Source: Enterobacter huaxiensis
Lineage (GTDB): Bacteria; Pseudomonadota; Gammaproteobacteria; Enterobacterales; Enterobacteriaceae
Reading direction: 5' to 3'
Length of the DNA stretch: 64,000 nucleotides
Assembly (NCBI RefSeq): GCF_003594935.2
Contig: NZ_CP043342.1
Coordinates: 1,736,001 to 1,800,000 of the forward strand
A program made the translations under genes and the position numbers. How positions within the stretch are numbered: the stretch's first letter is position 1; every line of letters starts with the position of its first letter. Positions 30,234 to 40,714 of this stretch are shown here, piece by piece. Under the pieces are notes generated by a model, which searched no databases, was not told the origin of the DNA, and worked only from the letters and a program-made list of their open reading frames with translations.

Positions 30234-31312
30234 AAGATTTGATTATCGTTCATGATTTCGATGGAAGACCGTATTTTAAAGCACTTGAAAAAAACTTCCG
30301 TTGCAAATTTGTCAATAGTAGACCGATTAGATTCCTTTTACGTGATATTATTAAAAAAAGGAGAATCACCAAAGATACAGTTGACTCACTATTATTTTTA
30401 CTTTTCTTACCCTTTCATAAAGATAAAATTATAATTTTGGGTATGGCACCTTTTAATTTTAGATTATTCATCTATGGTTTACTTTGTCATCGCAATAAAG
30501 TTCTCTTACATTCTTCTTGGCATCTATGGATGGGGAAAACACCATTTTCATATGTAGAGTTTGTAAATAATTTTTTAAAAAAAATTTGGCATTTTTATCT
30601 TCGCCGTTTTGATAAGATAATTGCTGTAACCGCAGCAACTAAGAAGTCTATTTTGGATTTTTCGTATCCACTGTCATTAAATGTTGATGTTGTTCCGCAC
30701 GTTGTTGATATTGAACCAATTTCTAAGTCTGATTTAGATAATAAGTGGAATACAAATAAAATTGAAGCGTTATTCGTAGGTAGATTAACCGCTGAAAAAG
30801 GCATTAAAGACATAATAGCTCTTTCAGATAAAATGCAAACGTCGCCCCTTAAAGATTTTCATATCACAATTGCAGGTAAGGGAAATCTTGTGAGTGAAGT
30901 GGTTGACGCTAGTAGAAATATTCCAGAGTTATATTATGCAGGTTATATCAATTCTCGAGAGAAACTTAGGGACCTTATGAGACAATCCCAGTTTTTTTTA
31001 CTGCCCTCCAAAAAAATAAAAGGCTGGGAAGAGTTGTTTGGCTTAGTGATTGTTGAAGCCATGAGTCAAGGATGTGTTGTAATAGCCTCCAATCATATAG
31101 GGCCTGAAGAAATCATTGATGAAAACATTGATGGTATCCTTTGTGAAGAAAATGCCTTTGTAGATGTTACATTAAAAACGTTTAATCAATTTCATCTGGA
31201 TAATGAATTTTATAGAGAGATTTCAGCTCGTGCACTTCATAAAAGCCAAAAGTATAATATGAAAAATATTTCACAAAAATGGTTGGAACTCTTAAACAAT
31301 TTAGAAAGTTAA
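30230..31312 (+). CDS. O-antigen glycosyltransferase 3 (GT4)
   Basis: Predicted GT-B glycosyltransferase of 360 residues. The donor domain begins EALFVGRLTAEKGIKDIIALS, a typical GT4 strand-loop, and ends with WEELFGLVIVEAMSQGCVVIASN carrying the E-x7-E motif (ELFGLVIVE). The N-terminal half is basic and hydrophobic, suiting a peripheral inner-membrane enzyme. It overlaps the preceding gene by 4 bp (ATGA) and is followed 8 bp later by the WbbL-like gene. Donor sugar unknown. Confidence 0.85.
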   Translation: MKDLIIVHDFDGRPYFKALEKNFRCKFVNSRPIRFLLRDIIKKRRITKDTVDSLLFLLFLPFHKDKIIILGMAPFNFRLFIYGLLCHRNKVLLHSSWHLWMGKTPFSYVEFVNNFLKKIWHFYLRRFDKIIAVTAATKKSILDFSYPLSLNVDVVPHVVDIEPISKSDLDNKWNTNKIEALFVGRLTAEKGIKDIIALSDKMQTSPLKDFHITIAGKGNLVSEVVDASRNIPELYYAGYINSREKLRDLMRQSQFFLLPSKKIKGWEELFGLVIVEAMSQGCVVIASNHIGPEEIIDENIDGILCEENAFVDVTLKTFNQFHLDNEFYREISARALHKSQKYNMKNISQKWLELLNNLES

Positions 31313-31320
31313 GGCTTTAT

Positions 31321-32091
31321 ATGAATGTTTTTATTAGTGTTGTTTCACATGGACACGCCGCTATAATTAAAGAGCTAGATTGCTTAGCTTCCCTTTCAAC
31401 GATTTTTACAGTCGTAATTAAATGCAATAAAGCTGGTGATGCTGAAGCACTTGCTGATTATGCAAATAGCAAAAATATGTATATCATCAATGATGATTTT
31501 GGTCTGGGGTTCGGCAAAAACAATAACTATGTCTTTGAATATTGTCGAACCAAACTGAATATGAATAATGACGACTTTTTTATTGTTCTGAACCCAGATG
31601 TTAAAATTGAGATAAATGCTATACATAAATTGATCAAGTGGATGGTCGATGAAAATAATAAATTAGCCGCTATTAATTTATTCAAAAACTCTGACATGAC
31701 AATTTATGATAATTCGGTAAGGAAGTTTCCTGGTTTTATTGATTTCTTGTCATCCTTCATGTTCAAAAAAAATAATGTTTTGTATAATAAAAACCAAATA
31801 CTTCTCCCTACGGATGTTGATTGGGCTGCAGGCTCTTTTTTAGCATTCAAAGTTAGTCACTATGCATTGCTAAATGGTTTCTCTGACAGATATTTTATGT
31901 ACTGTGAAGATATTGATATCTGCTATCGCTCACATCTGTATAAGATTCCTGTGAGATATTATCCGGATGTTAAAGCTATTCATTTTGCAAAACACGCTAA
32001 CAGAAGTATTTTCTCGAAGCATTTTCTCTGGCATGTGACTAGTATTATCAAGTTTCTATTATTTAGATATAACAACAAGGTGCAGAAATGA
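31321..32091 (+). CDS. WbbL-like rhamnosyltransferase (GT2)
   Basis: GT2-family transferase of 256 residues that closely resembles E. coli K-12 WbbL in motif order: ISVVSHGH at the N terminus, a DDFFIVLNPDVKI acidic metal-binding strand, VDWAAGSFLAF, and RYFMYCEDIDICYR with the catalytic-type acidic cluster. WbbL adds L-rhamnose to GlcNAc-PP-undecaprenol, so this gene is a good candidate for the first committed O-unit transferase, consistent with the rml genes upstream. The ATG at 31321 is chosen; an in-frame upstream ATG at 31279 lies within the previous gene. It overlaps manC by 4 bp. Confidence 0.82.
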   Translation: MNVFISVVSHGHAAIIKELDCLASLSTIFTVVIKCNKAGDAEALADYANSKNMYIINDDFGLGFGKNNNYVFEYCRTKLNMNNDDFFIVLNPDVKIEINAIHKLIKWMVDENNKLAAINLFKNSDMTIYDNSVRKFPGFIDFLSSFMFKKNNVLYNKNQILLPTDVDWAAGSFLAFKVSHYALLNGFSDRYFMYCEDIDICYRSHLYKIPVRYYPDVKAIHFAKHANRSIFSKHFLWHVTSIIKFLLFRYNNKVQK

Positions 32092-33473
32092 TTATACCAG
32101 TAATAATGGCTGGAGGTAGTGGAACTCGTCTGTGGCCTTTATCTCGTTCACTTTTCCCAAAGCAGTTTCTTAACCTGTTTTCACAAGGTAGTTTGATTCA
32201 GAATACACTTAATCGGTTAAAAAATCATGATTATGGTCGTCCAATTATTATTACAAATGATGAATACCGTTTTTTGGTGCAAGAACAAATAAAGCATACT
32301 AAATACTCAAACTCACTGATTATCTTAGAGCCGGTCGCAAGAAATACTGCGCCTGCAATAGCAATCTCGGCATTCAGTGCTATGAGAAATGGAGAGGATC
32401 CTCTTTTACTCATAATGCCTTCAGATCATCTTATTAAAAATGAGATACAATTTTCAGAAATGATCCAAAAGGCACGTTTGTATGCTGAACAGGGTTATTT
32501 AGTTACCTTTGGTATCAAACCCACAACTCCAGAAACCGGATATGGATATATAAAATCTAGTGGTAGTGTTGGTGAAGGTGTCTACGAAATAGAGCGATTT
32601 GTTGAAAAGCCTAGCCTCGATAAAGCTATAGAATATATTTCCGATAATGATTATAGTTGGAATAGTGGTATTTTTCTTTTCAAAGCTTCCACATTTCTTG
32701 AGGAATTAAAAGCATTCCGACCACAAATCTATGATTCTTGTTTGGAATCCGTTAGTCTAGCCTCTACGGACCTTGGTTTTTTAAGAGTTGAGCCAAATAG
32801 TTTTACTAATTGCCCCTCTGATTCTATTGATTTTGCGGTAATGGAATTAACAACTAAAGGTCTTGTCATTCCTGTCGATATTGGGTGGAGTGACGTCGGT
32901 TCTTGGAGTGCACTGTGGGATGTTAGCAATAAAGATGAGAATAATAATGTCTCGAATGGTGATGTCTATCTAAATGAAACCTCAAATAGTTTAATCTACG
33001 CTAAGAATAAATTTGTTGCTTGTGTAGGTGTGGATGACATTATCGCGGTAGATACACCGGATGCTTTATTAATTGTTTCAAAGTCTAAAGTACAAAAGGT
33101 GAAGGATATTGTTAATCATCTTGTGATTAACAATAGGACTGAATATCAAAATCATAATGAACAATTTCGCCCCTGGGGCAGTCACGAACTTGTGAGTTCT
33201 GGCAGTAAATATAATATTAAGCGCGTTGTTATTAAGCCCGGCCACAGTAGTTCGGAACAAATTCATTATAATAGGGCAGAACATTGGATCGTACTTTCCG
33301 GGACAGCTCTTGTAAAGTGTGGTGAGGATGTTAAAACAGTCAAAGAAAATGAATCCACTTTCATTCCAGCAGGAATGAAACATAATTTTTCCAATCCAGG
33401 AAAGATTGATTTGGAAATTATAGAAGTACAAACGGGTCCATACCTAGCAGACGACGATATTTATAGGAATTGA
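32088..33473 (+). CDS. manC: Mannose-1-phosphate guanylyltransferase (O-antigen copy)
   Basis: Second GDP-mannose pyrophosphorylase, 461 residues, with [22 protein letters not shown] and the C-terminal cupin ([15 protein letters not shown]). It is AT-rich and clearly different from the colanic acid manC at 10907, so it travelled with the O-antigen block rather than arising by local duplication. It overlaps the WbbL-like gene by four bases and precedes manB by 8 bp. It implies that mannose, or a sugar derived from GDP-mannose, is in the O-unit. Confidence 0.95.
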   Translation: MIIPVIMAGGSGTRLWPLSRSLFPKQFLNLFSQGSLIQNTLNRLKNHDYGRPIIITNDEYRFLVQEQIKHTKYSNSLIILEPVARNTAPAIAISAFSAMRNGEDPLLLIMPSDHLIKNEIQFSEMIQKARLYAEQGYLVTFGIKPTTPETGYGYIKSSGSVGEGVYEIERFVEKPSLDKAIEYISDNDYSWNSGIFLFKASTFLEELKAFRPQIYDSCLESVSLASTDLGFLRVEPNSFTNCPSDSIDFAVMELTTKGLVIPVDIGWSDVGSWSALWDVSNKDENNNVSNGDVYLNETSNSLIYAKNKFVACVGVDDIIAVDTPDALLIVSKSKVQKVKDIVNHLVINNRTEYQNHNEQFRPWGSHELVSSGSKYNIKRVVIKPGHSSSEQIHYNRAEHWIVLSGTALVKCGEDVKTVKENESTFIPAGMKHNFSNPGKIDLEIIEVQTGPYLADDDIYRN

Positions 33474-33481
33474 TTTTCATA

Positions 33482-34852
33482 ATGCAAAAGTTAACCTGTT
33501 TTAAAGCCTACGATATTCGCGGCAAGCTGGGCGAAGAGCTGAATGAAGACATTGCGTGGCGCATTGGCCGCGCGTACGGCGAGTATCTGAAGCCAAAAAC
33601 CATCGTGCTGGGCGGCGACGTGCGTCTGACCAGCGAGTCCCTGAAGCTGGCCCTGGCAAAAGGGCTGCAGGACGCGGGCGTGGACGTGCTGGACATCGGC
33701 CTTTCCGGCACCGAAGAGATCTATTTTGCCACCTTCCACCTGGGCGTGGACGGCGGTATCGAAGTGACCGCCAGCCATAACCCGATGGACTACAACGGCA
33801 TGAAGCTGGTGCGCAAGGGCGCGCGTCCTATCAGCGGCGATACCGGCCTGCGCGACGTGCAGCGCCTGGCGGAAGCCAACGACTTCCCGCCGGTGAACGA
33901 GGCGACGCGCGGCAGCTATAAGCAGATCGACCTGCAGAAAGAGTACATCGACCACCTGCTGGGCTACATCAACGTGGCGAACCTGAAGCCGCTGAAGCTG
34001 GTGATCAACTCTGGCAACGGCGCGGCGGGCCCGGTGGTGGATGCGCTGGAAGCCCGCTTTAAGGCGCTGAACGTGCCGGTCTCCTTCATCAAGGTGCATA
34101 ACACCCCGGACGGTAACTTCCCGAACGGTATTCCAAACCCGCTGCTGCCGGAGTGCCGCGACGACACCCGCAACGCGGTGATCGCGCACGGTGCGGATAT
34201 GGGCATCGCCTTTGACGGCGATTTCGACCGCTGCTTCCTGTTCGACGAGAAAGGCCAGTTCATCGAAGGCTACTACATCGTCGGCCTGCTGGCGGAAGCG
34301 TTCCTTGAGAAGAACCCCGGCGCGAAGATCATTCACGACCCGCGTCTCTCCTGGAACACCGTTGACGTGGTCAGCGCCGCGGGCGGCGAGCCGGTGATGT
34401 CTAAAACCGGTCACGCGTTTATTAAAGAGCGTATGCGCGAAGAAGACGCCATCTACGGCGGCGAGATGAGCGCCCACCACTACTTCCGCGACTTTGCCTA
34501 CTGCGACAGCGGGATGATCCCGTGGCTGCTGGTGACCGAGCTGCTGTGCCTGAAAGGCCAGACGCTGGGTGAGCTGGTGCGCGACCGCATGGCGGCCTTC
34601 CCGGCGAGCGGGGAGATTAACAGCAAGCTGGCGCAGCCTGCCGAGGCCATTGCCCGCGTGGAGCATCACTTCGCGATCCACGCCCTGGAAATCGACCGCA
34701 CGGACGGCATCAGCATGTCGTTCCCACAGTGGCGCTTTAACCTGCGCTCCTCCAATACCGAGCCGGTGGTGCGCCTGAACGTGGAATCCCGCGCCGATAC
34801 CGCGCTGATGCAAGAAAAGACTCAGGAAATCCTTGATCTGCTTAGAAAGTGA
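33482..34852 (+). CDS. manB: Phosphomannomutase (O-antigen copy), near-identical to cpsG
   Basis: Second phosphomannomutase, 456 residues, with the same TASHNP phosphoserine loop and DGDFDR metal loop as the colanic acid copy. Base composition jumps from AT-rich to GC-rich right at this gene. Compared with 12453-13823 I count about a dozen differences in the first 1,330 bp, almost all at third codon positions, then full divergence over the last codons ([13 protein letters not shown] instead of [13 protein letters not shown]). The pattern suggests gene conversion or recombination between the two loci. Start is the ATG at 33482 (MQKLTCF). Confidence 0.95.
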   Translation: MQKLTCFKAYDIRGKLGEELNEDIAWRIGRAYGEYLKPKTIVLGGDVRLTSESLKLALAKGLQDAGVDVLDIGLSGTEEIYFATFHLGVDGGIEVTASHNPMDYNGMKLVRKGARPISGDTGLRDVQRLAEANDFPPVNEATRGSYKQIDLQKEYIDHLLGYINVANLKPLKLVINSGNGAAGPVVDALEARFKALNVPVSFIKVHNTPDGNFPNGIPNPLLPECRDDTRNAVIAHGADMGIAFDGDFDRCFLFDEKGQFIEGYYIVGLLAEAFLEKNPGAKIIHDPRLSWNTVDVVSAAGGEPVMSKTGHAFIKERMREEDAIYGGEMSAHHYFRDFAYCDSGMIPWLLVTELLCLKGQTLGELVRDRMAAFPASGEINSKLAQPAEAIARVEHHFAIHALEIDRTDGISMSFPQWRFNLRSSNTEPVVRLNVESRADTALMQEKTQEILDLLRK

Positions 34853-35017
34853 TAGTCTACGTCGGCATTTTTGCGAGACATGAATGTAGCATGAGTATGC
34901 AATAGGTGTGACATAGAGCAGCAAAAGCTATTCATATCCTCCGATCCTGAGTTAACATCAGAAAAACATATCAAGCCGCGCATTAGCCGCGGTGACCACA
35001 CCTGACAGGAGTATGTA

Positions 35018-36424
35018 ATGTCCAAGCAACAGATCGGCGTTGTCGGTATGGCAGTGATGGGGCGCAACCTGGCGCTCAACATCGAAAGCCGCGGTTATAC
35101 CGTCTCCGTTTTCAACCGTTCCCGTGAAAAAACCGAAGAAGTGATTGCCGAGAACCCAGGCAAGAAACTGGTTCCTTTCTATACGGTTCAAGAGTTTGTT
35201 GAGTCCCTGGAAACGCCTCGTCGTATCCTGTTAATGGTGAAAGCGGGCGCAGGTACCGATGCAGCCATCGACTCCCTGAAGCCTTATCTCGATAAAGGCG
35301 ACATTATCATTGATGGTGGTAACACCTTCTATCACGACACCATTCGTCGTAACCGTGAACTGTCTGCTGAAGGCTTTAACTTCATCGGTACCGGCGTATC
35401 CGGTGGTGAAGAGGGTGCACTGAAAGGTCCTTCTATCATGCCTGGCGGCCAGAAAGAAGCGTACGAACTGGTCGCTCCTATCCTGACTAAAATTGCAGCC
35501 GTTGCTGAAGACGGCGAGCCGTGCGTGACCTATATCGGTGCAGATGGTGCGGGCCACTATGTGAAGATGGTTCACAACGGCATCGAATACGGCGATATGC
35601 AGCTGATTGCCGAAGCCTACTCCCTGCTGAAAGGCGGCCTGAACCTCTCCAACGAAGAGCTTGCTGAGACCTTCACCGAGTGGAATAAAGGCGAGCTGAA
35701 CAGCTACCTGATCGACATCACCAAAGATATCTTCACCAAGAAAGATGAAGACGGTAAATACCTGGTTGATGTGATTCTTGATGAAGCGGCGAACAAGGGC
35801 ACCGGTAAATGGACCAGCCAGAGCTCTCTGGATCTGGGTGAGCCGCTGTCTCTGATCACTGAATCCGTATTCGCACGTTATATCTCCTCTCTGAAAGAGC
35901 AGCGCGTTGCCGCTTCGAAAGTGCTGTCCGGTCCTCAGGCCAAACCAGCCGGCGATAAGGCTGAATTCGTTGAGAAAGTTCGTCGTGCTCTGTACCTGGG
36001 TAAAATCGTCTCTTACGCACAGGGCTTCTCACAGCTGCGTGCCGCTTCAGACGAAAATAACTGGGATCTGAACTACGGCGAAATCGCGAAGATCTTCCGT
36101 GCTGGCTGCATCATTCGCGCCCAGTTCCTGCAAAAAATCACCGATGCCTACGCTGAAAATGCTGGCATCGCTAACCTGCTGCTTGCGCCGTACTTCAAGA
36201 AAATTGCGGACGAGTACCAGCAGGCGCTGCGTGACGTAGTGGCCTACGCTGTTCAGAACGGTATTCCGGTTCCTACCTTCTCTGCTGCAGTAGCGTACTA
36301 CGACAGCTACCGTGCTGCCGTTCTGCCTGCAAACCTGATTCAGGCGCAGCGTGACTACTTCGGCGCGCATACCTACAAGCGTACTGATAAAGAGGGTGTG
36401 TTCCACACCGAATGGCTGGATTAA
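35018..36424 (+). CDS. gnd: 6-phosphogluconate dehydrogenase, decarboxylating
   Basis: NADP-dependent enzyme of the oxidative pentose phosphate pathway that makes ribulose-5-phosphate. The 468-residue protein has the N-terminal [20 protein letters not shown] coenzyme loop, the [12 protein letters not shown] and [12 protein letters not shown] substrate motifs, and [19 protein letters not shown] with the catalytic lysine. It is the housekeeping right border of the O-antigen locus. A CAGGAG ribosome binding site lies just upstream, and a GC-rich hairpin (gccgcgcattagccgcgg) is in the leader. Confidence 0.98.
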   Translation: MSKQQIGVVGMAVMGRNLALNIESRGYTVSVFNRSREKTEEVIAENPGKKLVPFYTVQEFVESLETPRRILLMVKAGAGTDAAIDSLKPYLDKGDIIIDGGNTFYHDTIRRNRELSAEGFNFIGTGVSGGEEGALKGPSIMPGGQKEAYELVAPILTKIAAVAEDGEPCVTYIGADGAGHYVKMVHNGIEYGDMQLIAEAYSLLKGGLNLSNEELAETFTEWNKGELNSYLIDITKDIFTKKDEDGKYLVDVILDEAANKGTGKWTSQSSLDLGEPLSLITESVFARYISSLKEQRVAASKVLSGPQAKPAGDKAEFVEKVRRALYLGKIVSYAQGFSQLRAASDENNWDLNYGEIAKIFRAGCIIRAQFLQKITDAYAENAGIANLLLAPYFKKIADEYQQALRDVVAYAVQNGIPVPTFSAAVAYYDSYRAAVLPANLIQAQRDYFGAHTYKRTDKEGVFHTEWLD

Positions 36425-36450
36425 TCTGATTTAACTCAGCCAGATATTAA

Positions 36451-36480
36451 AGCCCGGTGATGCTCACCGGGCTTTTTTTA
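36451..36480 (+). terminator. Rho-independent terminator after gnd
   Basis: The hairpin agcccggtgatgctcaccgggct is followed by seven Ts. It lies 27 bp downstream of the gnd stop codon. Confidence 0.9.
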
Positions 36481-36677
36481 TCACGTATAAGCCCATCTGG
36501 ACTTGCTTTGTCCAGTGAGTGCCATTCAACACCGCATAAACCACTGCATTAACTCGATTCCGCAGCCAGGCATTCGCCTTGACAGCCGCTCAACTTAAGA
36601 GGTAAAAACCTCAACAGTTGTTTATTGCGGTGGTGTGTATACGCCTCCAGAAACCTAAACTTGTAGAAGTTGAACGA

Positions 36678-37844
36678 ATGAAAATAACAATCTCCGGAAC
36701 AGGCTACGTAGGCCTGTCAAACGGTATCCTGATTGCGCAAAACCATGAAGTGGTTGCACTGGATATCGTTCAGTCAAAAGTAGACATGCTTAACCAGAAG
36801 CAATCTCCAATCGCTGATAAAGAGATCGAAGAGTATCTGTCTAACAAGCCTCTGAACTTCCGCGCGACGACTGATAAAGAAGATGCCTATCGTGATGCAG
36901 ATTTCGTTATCATCGCCACCCCTACTGATTACGACCCTAAAACCAACTACTTCAACACCTCAACCGTAGAAGCGGTGATCAAAGACGTTGTTGCAATTAA
37001 CCCTAATGCGGTAATGATCATCAAGTCGACCATTCCGGTCGGTTTCACCAAATCCATCAAAGAAGAGTTGGGTATTGATAATGTCTTCTTCTCGCCGGAG
37101 TTCCTGCGCGAGGGCAGGGCGTTATACGATAACCTGCACCCGTCCCGTATCGTTATTGGTGAGCGTTCTGAACGTGCCGAACGTTTTGCCGCGCTTCTTC
37201 AGGAAGGCGCAATCAAGAAAGATATCCCGGTGCTGTTTACTGACTCCACTGAAGCGGAGGCCATTAAGCTTTTCGCCAATACCTATCTTGCAATGCGCGT
37301 TGCCTATTTCAACGAGCTGGACAGCTATGCAGAGAGTCTGGGCCTGAACACCCGCCAGATCATCGAAGGCGTATGCCTCGATCCGCGTATCGGCAACCAT
37401 TACAACAATCCGTCGTTTGGCTACGGCGGCTATTGCCTGCCAAAAGATACCAAGCAGCTGCTGGCAAACTATCAGGCCGTGCCAAACAACCTGATTTCGG
37501 CGATTGTGGATGCCAACCGCACGCGTAAAGACTTCATCTCAGATTCCATTCTGGCGCGTCAGCCGAAGGTGGTGGGTGTCTATCGTCTGATCATGAAGAG
37601 CGGGTCTGATAACTTCCGCGCCTCTTCCATTCAGGGGATCATGAAGCGTATTAAGGCTAAAGGCGTGCAGGTCATTATCTATGAACCGGCAATGCAGGAA
37701 GACGAGTTCTTCCACTCTCGCGTCGTTCGCGATCTGGATGCCTTCAAGAAAGAAGCGGATGTGATTATCTCGAACCGTATGGCCGAAGAGCTGGCGGACG
37801 TTGAGGCTAAAGTCTATACCCGCGATCTGTTTGGTAGCGACTGA
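36678..37844 (+). CDS. ugd: UDP-glucose 6-dehydrogenase
   Basis: Oxidises UDP-glucose to UDP-glucuronate, the precursor for colanic acid and, via ArnA, for lipid A aminoarabinose. The 388-residue protein starts [16 protein letters not shown], with the GxGYVG nucleotide loop, and has the catalytic Cys253 in [11 protein letters not shown], the position known in E. coli Ugd. The ATG at 36678 is chosen over an upstream in-frame start at 36618. A ttgaca motif at 36579-36584 may be part of its promoter, but no good -10 partner is evident. Confidence 0.97.
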   Translation: MKITISGTGYVGLSNGILIAQNHEVVALDIVQSKVDMLNQKQSPIADKEIEEYLSNKPLNFRATTDKEDAYRDADFVIIATPTDYDPKTNYFNTSTVEAVIKDVVAINPNAVMIIKSTIPVGFTKSIKEELGIDNVFFSPEFLREGRALYDNLHPSRIVIGERSERAERFAALLQEGAIKKDIPVLFTDSTEAEAIKLFANTYLAMRVAYFNELDSYAESLGLNTRQIIEGVCLDPRIGNHYNNPSFGYGGYCLPKDTKQLLANYQAVPNNLISAIVDANRTRKDFISDSILARQPKVVGVYRLIMKSGSDNFRASSIQGIMKRIKAKGVQVIIYEPAMQEDEFFHSRVVRDLDAFKKEADVIISNRMAEELADVEAKVYTRDLFGSD

Positions 37845-37865
37845 TTCTCAAATGAGCGTCAATAA

Positions 37866-37892
37866 AAAACCCGGCGAGTTGCCGGGTTTTTT
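37866..37892. terminator. Bidirectional terminator between ugd and the epimerase gene
   Basis: aaaaacccggcgagttgccgggtttttt is symmetrical, with an A-tract before and a T-tract after, so it should end both ugd (+) and the convergent epimerase gene (-), whose stop is at 37896. Confidence 0.88.
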
Positions 37893-37895
37893 GTT

Positions 37896-38900
37896 TTAAA
37901 CCTTATAGAAATTGCGGTACCAGTCTACAAAGTTCTTGACCCCGTCTTTGACTGAGGTCTGAGGTTTGAATCCGATGACGTCATAAAGCGCTTGGGTATC
38001 TGCGCTGGTTTCCAGCACATCGCCCGGCTGGATAGGCATCATGTTTTTCTCTGCCTCTTTCCCGAGCGCCTCTTCCAGAGCGGTAATGTAATCCATCAGT
38101 TCTACAGGGGAACTGTTACCGATGTTGTAAACGCGATACGGCGCGGAGCTGGTGGCAGGTGAGCCTGTCTCAACGGTCCAGTCCGCATCGGCCTGAGGAA
38201 TAACATCCTGAAGGCGAATGATTGCCTCAGCGATATCATCGATATAGGTGAAGTCACGCTTCATCTTGCCGTAGTTGTAGACGTCGATGCTCTTGCCTTC
38301 AATCATGGCCTTGGTGAACTTGAACAGCGCCATGTCCGGGCGTCCCCACGGACCGTATACCGTAAAGAAGCGCAGGCCGGTTGTAGGCAGATTGTAGAGA
38401 TGTGAGTACGTGTGCGACATCAGCTCATTGGCTTTTTTGGTCGCCGCATACAGTGATACCGGATGGTCTACGGAGTCGTCAGTAGAGAACGGCATCTTGC
38501 GGTTAAGACCGTACACCGAGCTGGAGGAGGCATACAGCAGGTGCTGAACCTTGTTATGACGGCAGCCTTCCAGCACGTTGAGATGCCCGATAAGGTTAGC
38601 TTCCGCATAGGCGTGCGGATTGTCCAGCGAGTAACGTACGCCTGCCTGTGCGGCAAGATGAATGACGCGATCAAATTTCTCTTTGGCAAACAGCTCCGCC
38701 ATGCCGGTGCGATCGGCCAGGTCCAGCTTATGGAAGGTAAAATTGCTGGATGACAGGAGGTCGAGGCGCGCTTGTTTAAGGCTAACGTCATAGTAGTCGT
38801 TCAGATTATCGATGCCGACAACAGAGTATCCTGCATCCAGTAACCGCTTGCTGACATGTGCGCCGATAAATCCCGCTGCGCCCGTAACCAGAAATTTCAT
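37896..38900 (-). CDS. UDP-glucuronate 4-epimerase family protein
   Basis: Extended SDR of 334 residues, most like the UDP-glucuronic acid 4-epimerases (Uge/Gla/LspL group) that make UDP-galacturonate. It starts [21 protein letters not shown], has the NDYYDVSLK stretch specific to this subgroup, the YASSSSVYG serine strand and the YAATKKANE YxxxK pair. Its placement beside ugd, which makes the substrate UDP-glucuronate, supports this. The frame extends 11 codons upstream, but MKFLVTG at 38900 is the standard start and has a GGGAAGTT-type site. Substrate specificity is inferred. Confidence 0.88.
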   Translation of the reverse strand: MKFLVTGAAGFIGAHVSKRLLDAGYSVVGIDNLNDYYDVSLKQARLDLLSSSNFTFHKLDLADRTGMAELFAKEKFDRVIHLAAQAGVRYSLDNPHAYAEANLIGHLNVLEGCRHNKVQHLLYASSSSVYGLNRKMPFSTDDSVDHPVSLYAATKKANELMSHTYSHLYNLPTTGLRFFTVYGPWGRPDMALFKFTKAMIEGKSIDVYNYGKMKRDFTYIDDIAEAIIRLQDVIPQADADWTVETGSPATSSAPYRVYNIGNSSPVELMDYITALEEALGKEAEKNMMPIQPGDVLETSADTQALYDVIGFKPQTSVKDGVKNFVDWYRNFYKV

Positions 38901-39089
38901 AACTTCCCTCATACGCCATTCACATTTATGCACTTTGCATCACAATGGTGCCTATGATAGCGCGGCGGGCAGAAGTTACATAACCCATCTTTACGATATA
39001 ACTCATCGGATTCCTATAGAAAAATCTGCAGCAACAGATACACTATGCAAACATCATTTTTTTTGCCCTTTATTTCTGTTAGGGATTGT

Positions 39090-40070
39090 ATGACGCAGAA
39101 CAACAATGACCTGGTCACTCGAAGCAATGACCCGGAGCAAATTGATTTACTTGATTTAGTGCTGCAGCTGTGGCGTGGGAAGTGGGTAATAGGGGCGTTT
39201 GTTGCTATTTTTATCGTATTAGCTGGCATATATATCACGGTTGCCAAAGAGAAATGGACGTCCTCGGCGATCATTGCCCAACCTGACGCAGCGCAAATCG
39301 CAACTTACTCCAACGCGCTCAATATCCTCTATGGAGGGGCTGCGCCATCTATGCTCGACATTCAAACTCGCGTGATTGGTCGTTTTAATTCATCTTTTTC
39401 GGCGCTAGCCCAGGCGCTTGAAAATCAGGAAGATCCTGAAAAATTGACCATAGAGCCTGCTGTTAAAGGACAATCATTACCCCTGTCCGTAACTTATCAA
39501 GGCGAATCTGCCGAAGCCGCACAAAAGCAGCTCGCACAGTACATCCAGCAGGTTGACGAGCAAACCGCAAAAGAGTTGACCCTCGATCTCAGAGACAACA
39601 TCAAGCAGCAGATCACCACCCTGAACGACTCCCTGGAAAACCAGGAGAAGGTCTCTCAGGAGCAAAAAGATCTGCGCATCAAACAGATTACTGAGGCGCT
39701 TAAAAACGCTGAGGCGGCAAAAATCACCACGCCTCAGATTCAGCAAACCCAGGATGTGACGCAGGAAACCATGTTCCTGCTGGGCAGCGAAGCGCTGAAA
39801 TCAATGATTGATAACGAAGCGTCTCGTCCGCTGGTTTTCTCTGGCGCTTACTACCAGACGAAACAAAACCTGCTGGACATCCAGAACCTGAACGTGAACC
39901 CGGATACCGTTCACGTTTACCGTTACGTGATGAAACCTGATCTTCCAATCCGTCGCGATAGCCCGAAAAAAGCCATTACGCTGATTCTTGCCGTACTGCT
40001 GGGCGGGATTATCGGTTCCGGTGTGGTACTGGGCCGTAACGCGCTGCGCAACTACAAGCCAAAAGCCTGA
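39090..40070 (+). CDS. wzzB: O-antigen chain length determinant WzzB
   Basis: Polysaccharide co-polymerase class 1 that sets the modal length of O-antigen made by Wzy. The 326-residue protein has two membrane segments, one after residue 30 (WVIGAFVAIFIVLAGIYITV) and one near the C terminus (AITLILAVLLGGIIGSGVVL), flanking a coiled-coil periplasmic domain. The proline-rich segment before the second helix is seen as KPDLPIRRDSPKK. The ATG at 39090 (MTQNNND), with AGGG just upstream, gives the family's usual length; an ATG at 39045 is in frame but adds an unlikely extension. Confidence 0.95.
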   Translation: MTQNNNDLVTRSNDPEQIDLLDLVLQLWRGKWVIGAFVAIFIVLAGIYITVAKEKWTSSAIIAQPDAAQIATYSNALNILYGGAAPSMLDIQTRVIGRFNSSFSALAQALENQEDPEKLTIEPAVKGQSLPLSVTYQGESAEAAQKQLAQYIQQVDEQTAKELTLDLRDNIKQQITTLNDSLENQEKVSQEQKDLRIKQITEALKNAEAAKITTPQIQQTQDVTQETMFLLGSEALKSMIDNEASRPLVFSGAYYQTKQNLLDIQNLNVNPDTVHVYRYVMKPDLPIRRDSPKKAITLILAVLLGGIIGSGVVLGRNALRNYKPKA

Positions 40071-40080
40071 TTCGCAGACA

Positions 40081-40114
40081 AAAAAAGACCGGGTTACCCC
40101 GGTCTTTTTTTATT
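40081..40114. terminator. Bidirectional terminator between wzzB and hisI
   Basis: aaaaaagaccgggttaccccggtctttttt is a symmetrical hairpin with A- and T-tracts on either side. It ends wzzB (+) and the his operon (-); the hisI stop codon at 40110-40112 overlaps its T-tract. Confidence 0.9.
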
Positions 40115-40714
40115 TATGGCGCTTACGTAAATTCTCAATCACCGCCGTTAAATCCAGTTCCTGATCCTGCAGCAGCACCAGCAGGTGGTACATCAGGTCA
40201 GACGCCTCGTTAGTCAGCTCGTCCCGGTCATGTACCGTTGCGGCCAGCGCCGTCTCAACGCCTTCTTCACCCACCTTCTGCGCAATGCGCTTGGTTCCGC
40301 TGGCGTACAGCTTAGCGGTATACGAACTTTCCGGGTCAGCCGTTTTTCGTTCAGCCAGAAGTTGCTCAAGCTGGTAAAGGAACAGCCACTGGTGGCTCGC
40401 TTCGCCAAAGCAGCTGCTGGTGCCCCTATGGCAGGTTGGGCCTATCGGGTTGGCCAGCACCAGCAGGGTATCGTTATCACAGTCCGGCGTAATGCTGACC
40501 ACGTTCAGGAAATGACCCGAGGTTTCGCCTTTGGTCCACAGGCGCCGTTTGGTGCGCGAGAAAAAGGTGACCTTGCCGCTGTCGAGCGTTTTCGCCAGCG
40601 CGTCCTGGTTCATATACCCCAGCATCAGCACTTCGCCGGAAACGGCATGTTGTACAACTACCGGCAGTAATCCGTCAGTTTTTTCCCAGTCCAGCTGCGC
40701 CTGTTGTTGCTCTG

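Noticed and set aside
34871..34903. Possible gnd promoter (ttgcga and tatgcaat)
   Set aside because: Spacing of 19 bp and weak hexamers make it unconvincing by eye.
33491..34924. 477-codon open frame antisense to the second manB (similar one at 12462-13307)
   Set aside because: Both copies show it because the sense genes are nearly identical; composition is typical of antisense shadow and no domain is recognisable.
36579..36610. ttgaca motif and a single cttaag upstream of ugd, considered as promoter or PmrA box
   Set aside because: No -10 at correct spacing and no second PmrA half-site five bases away.
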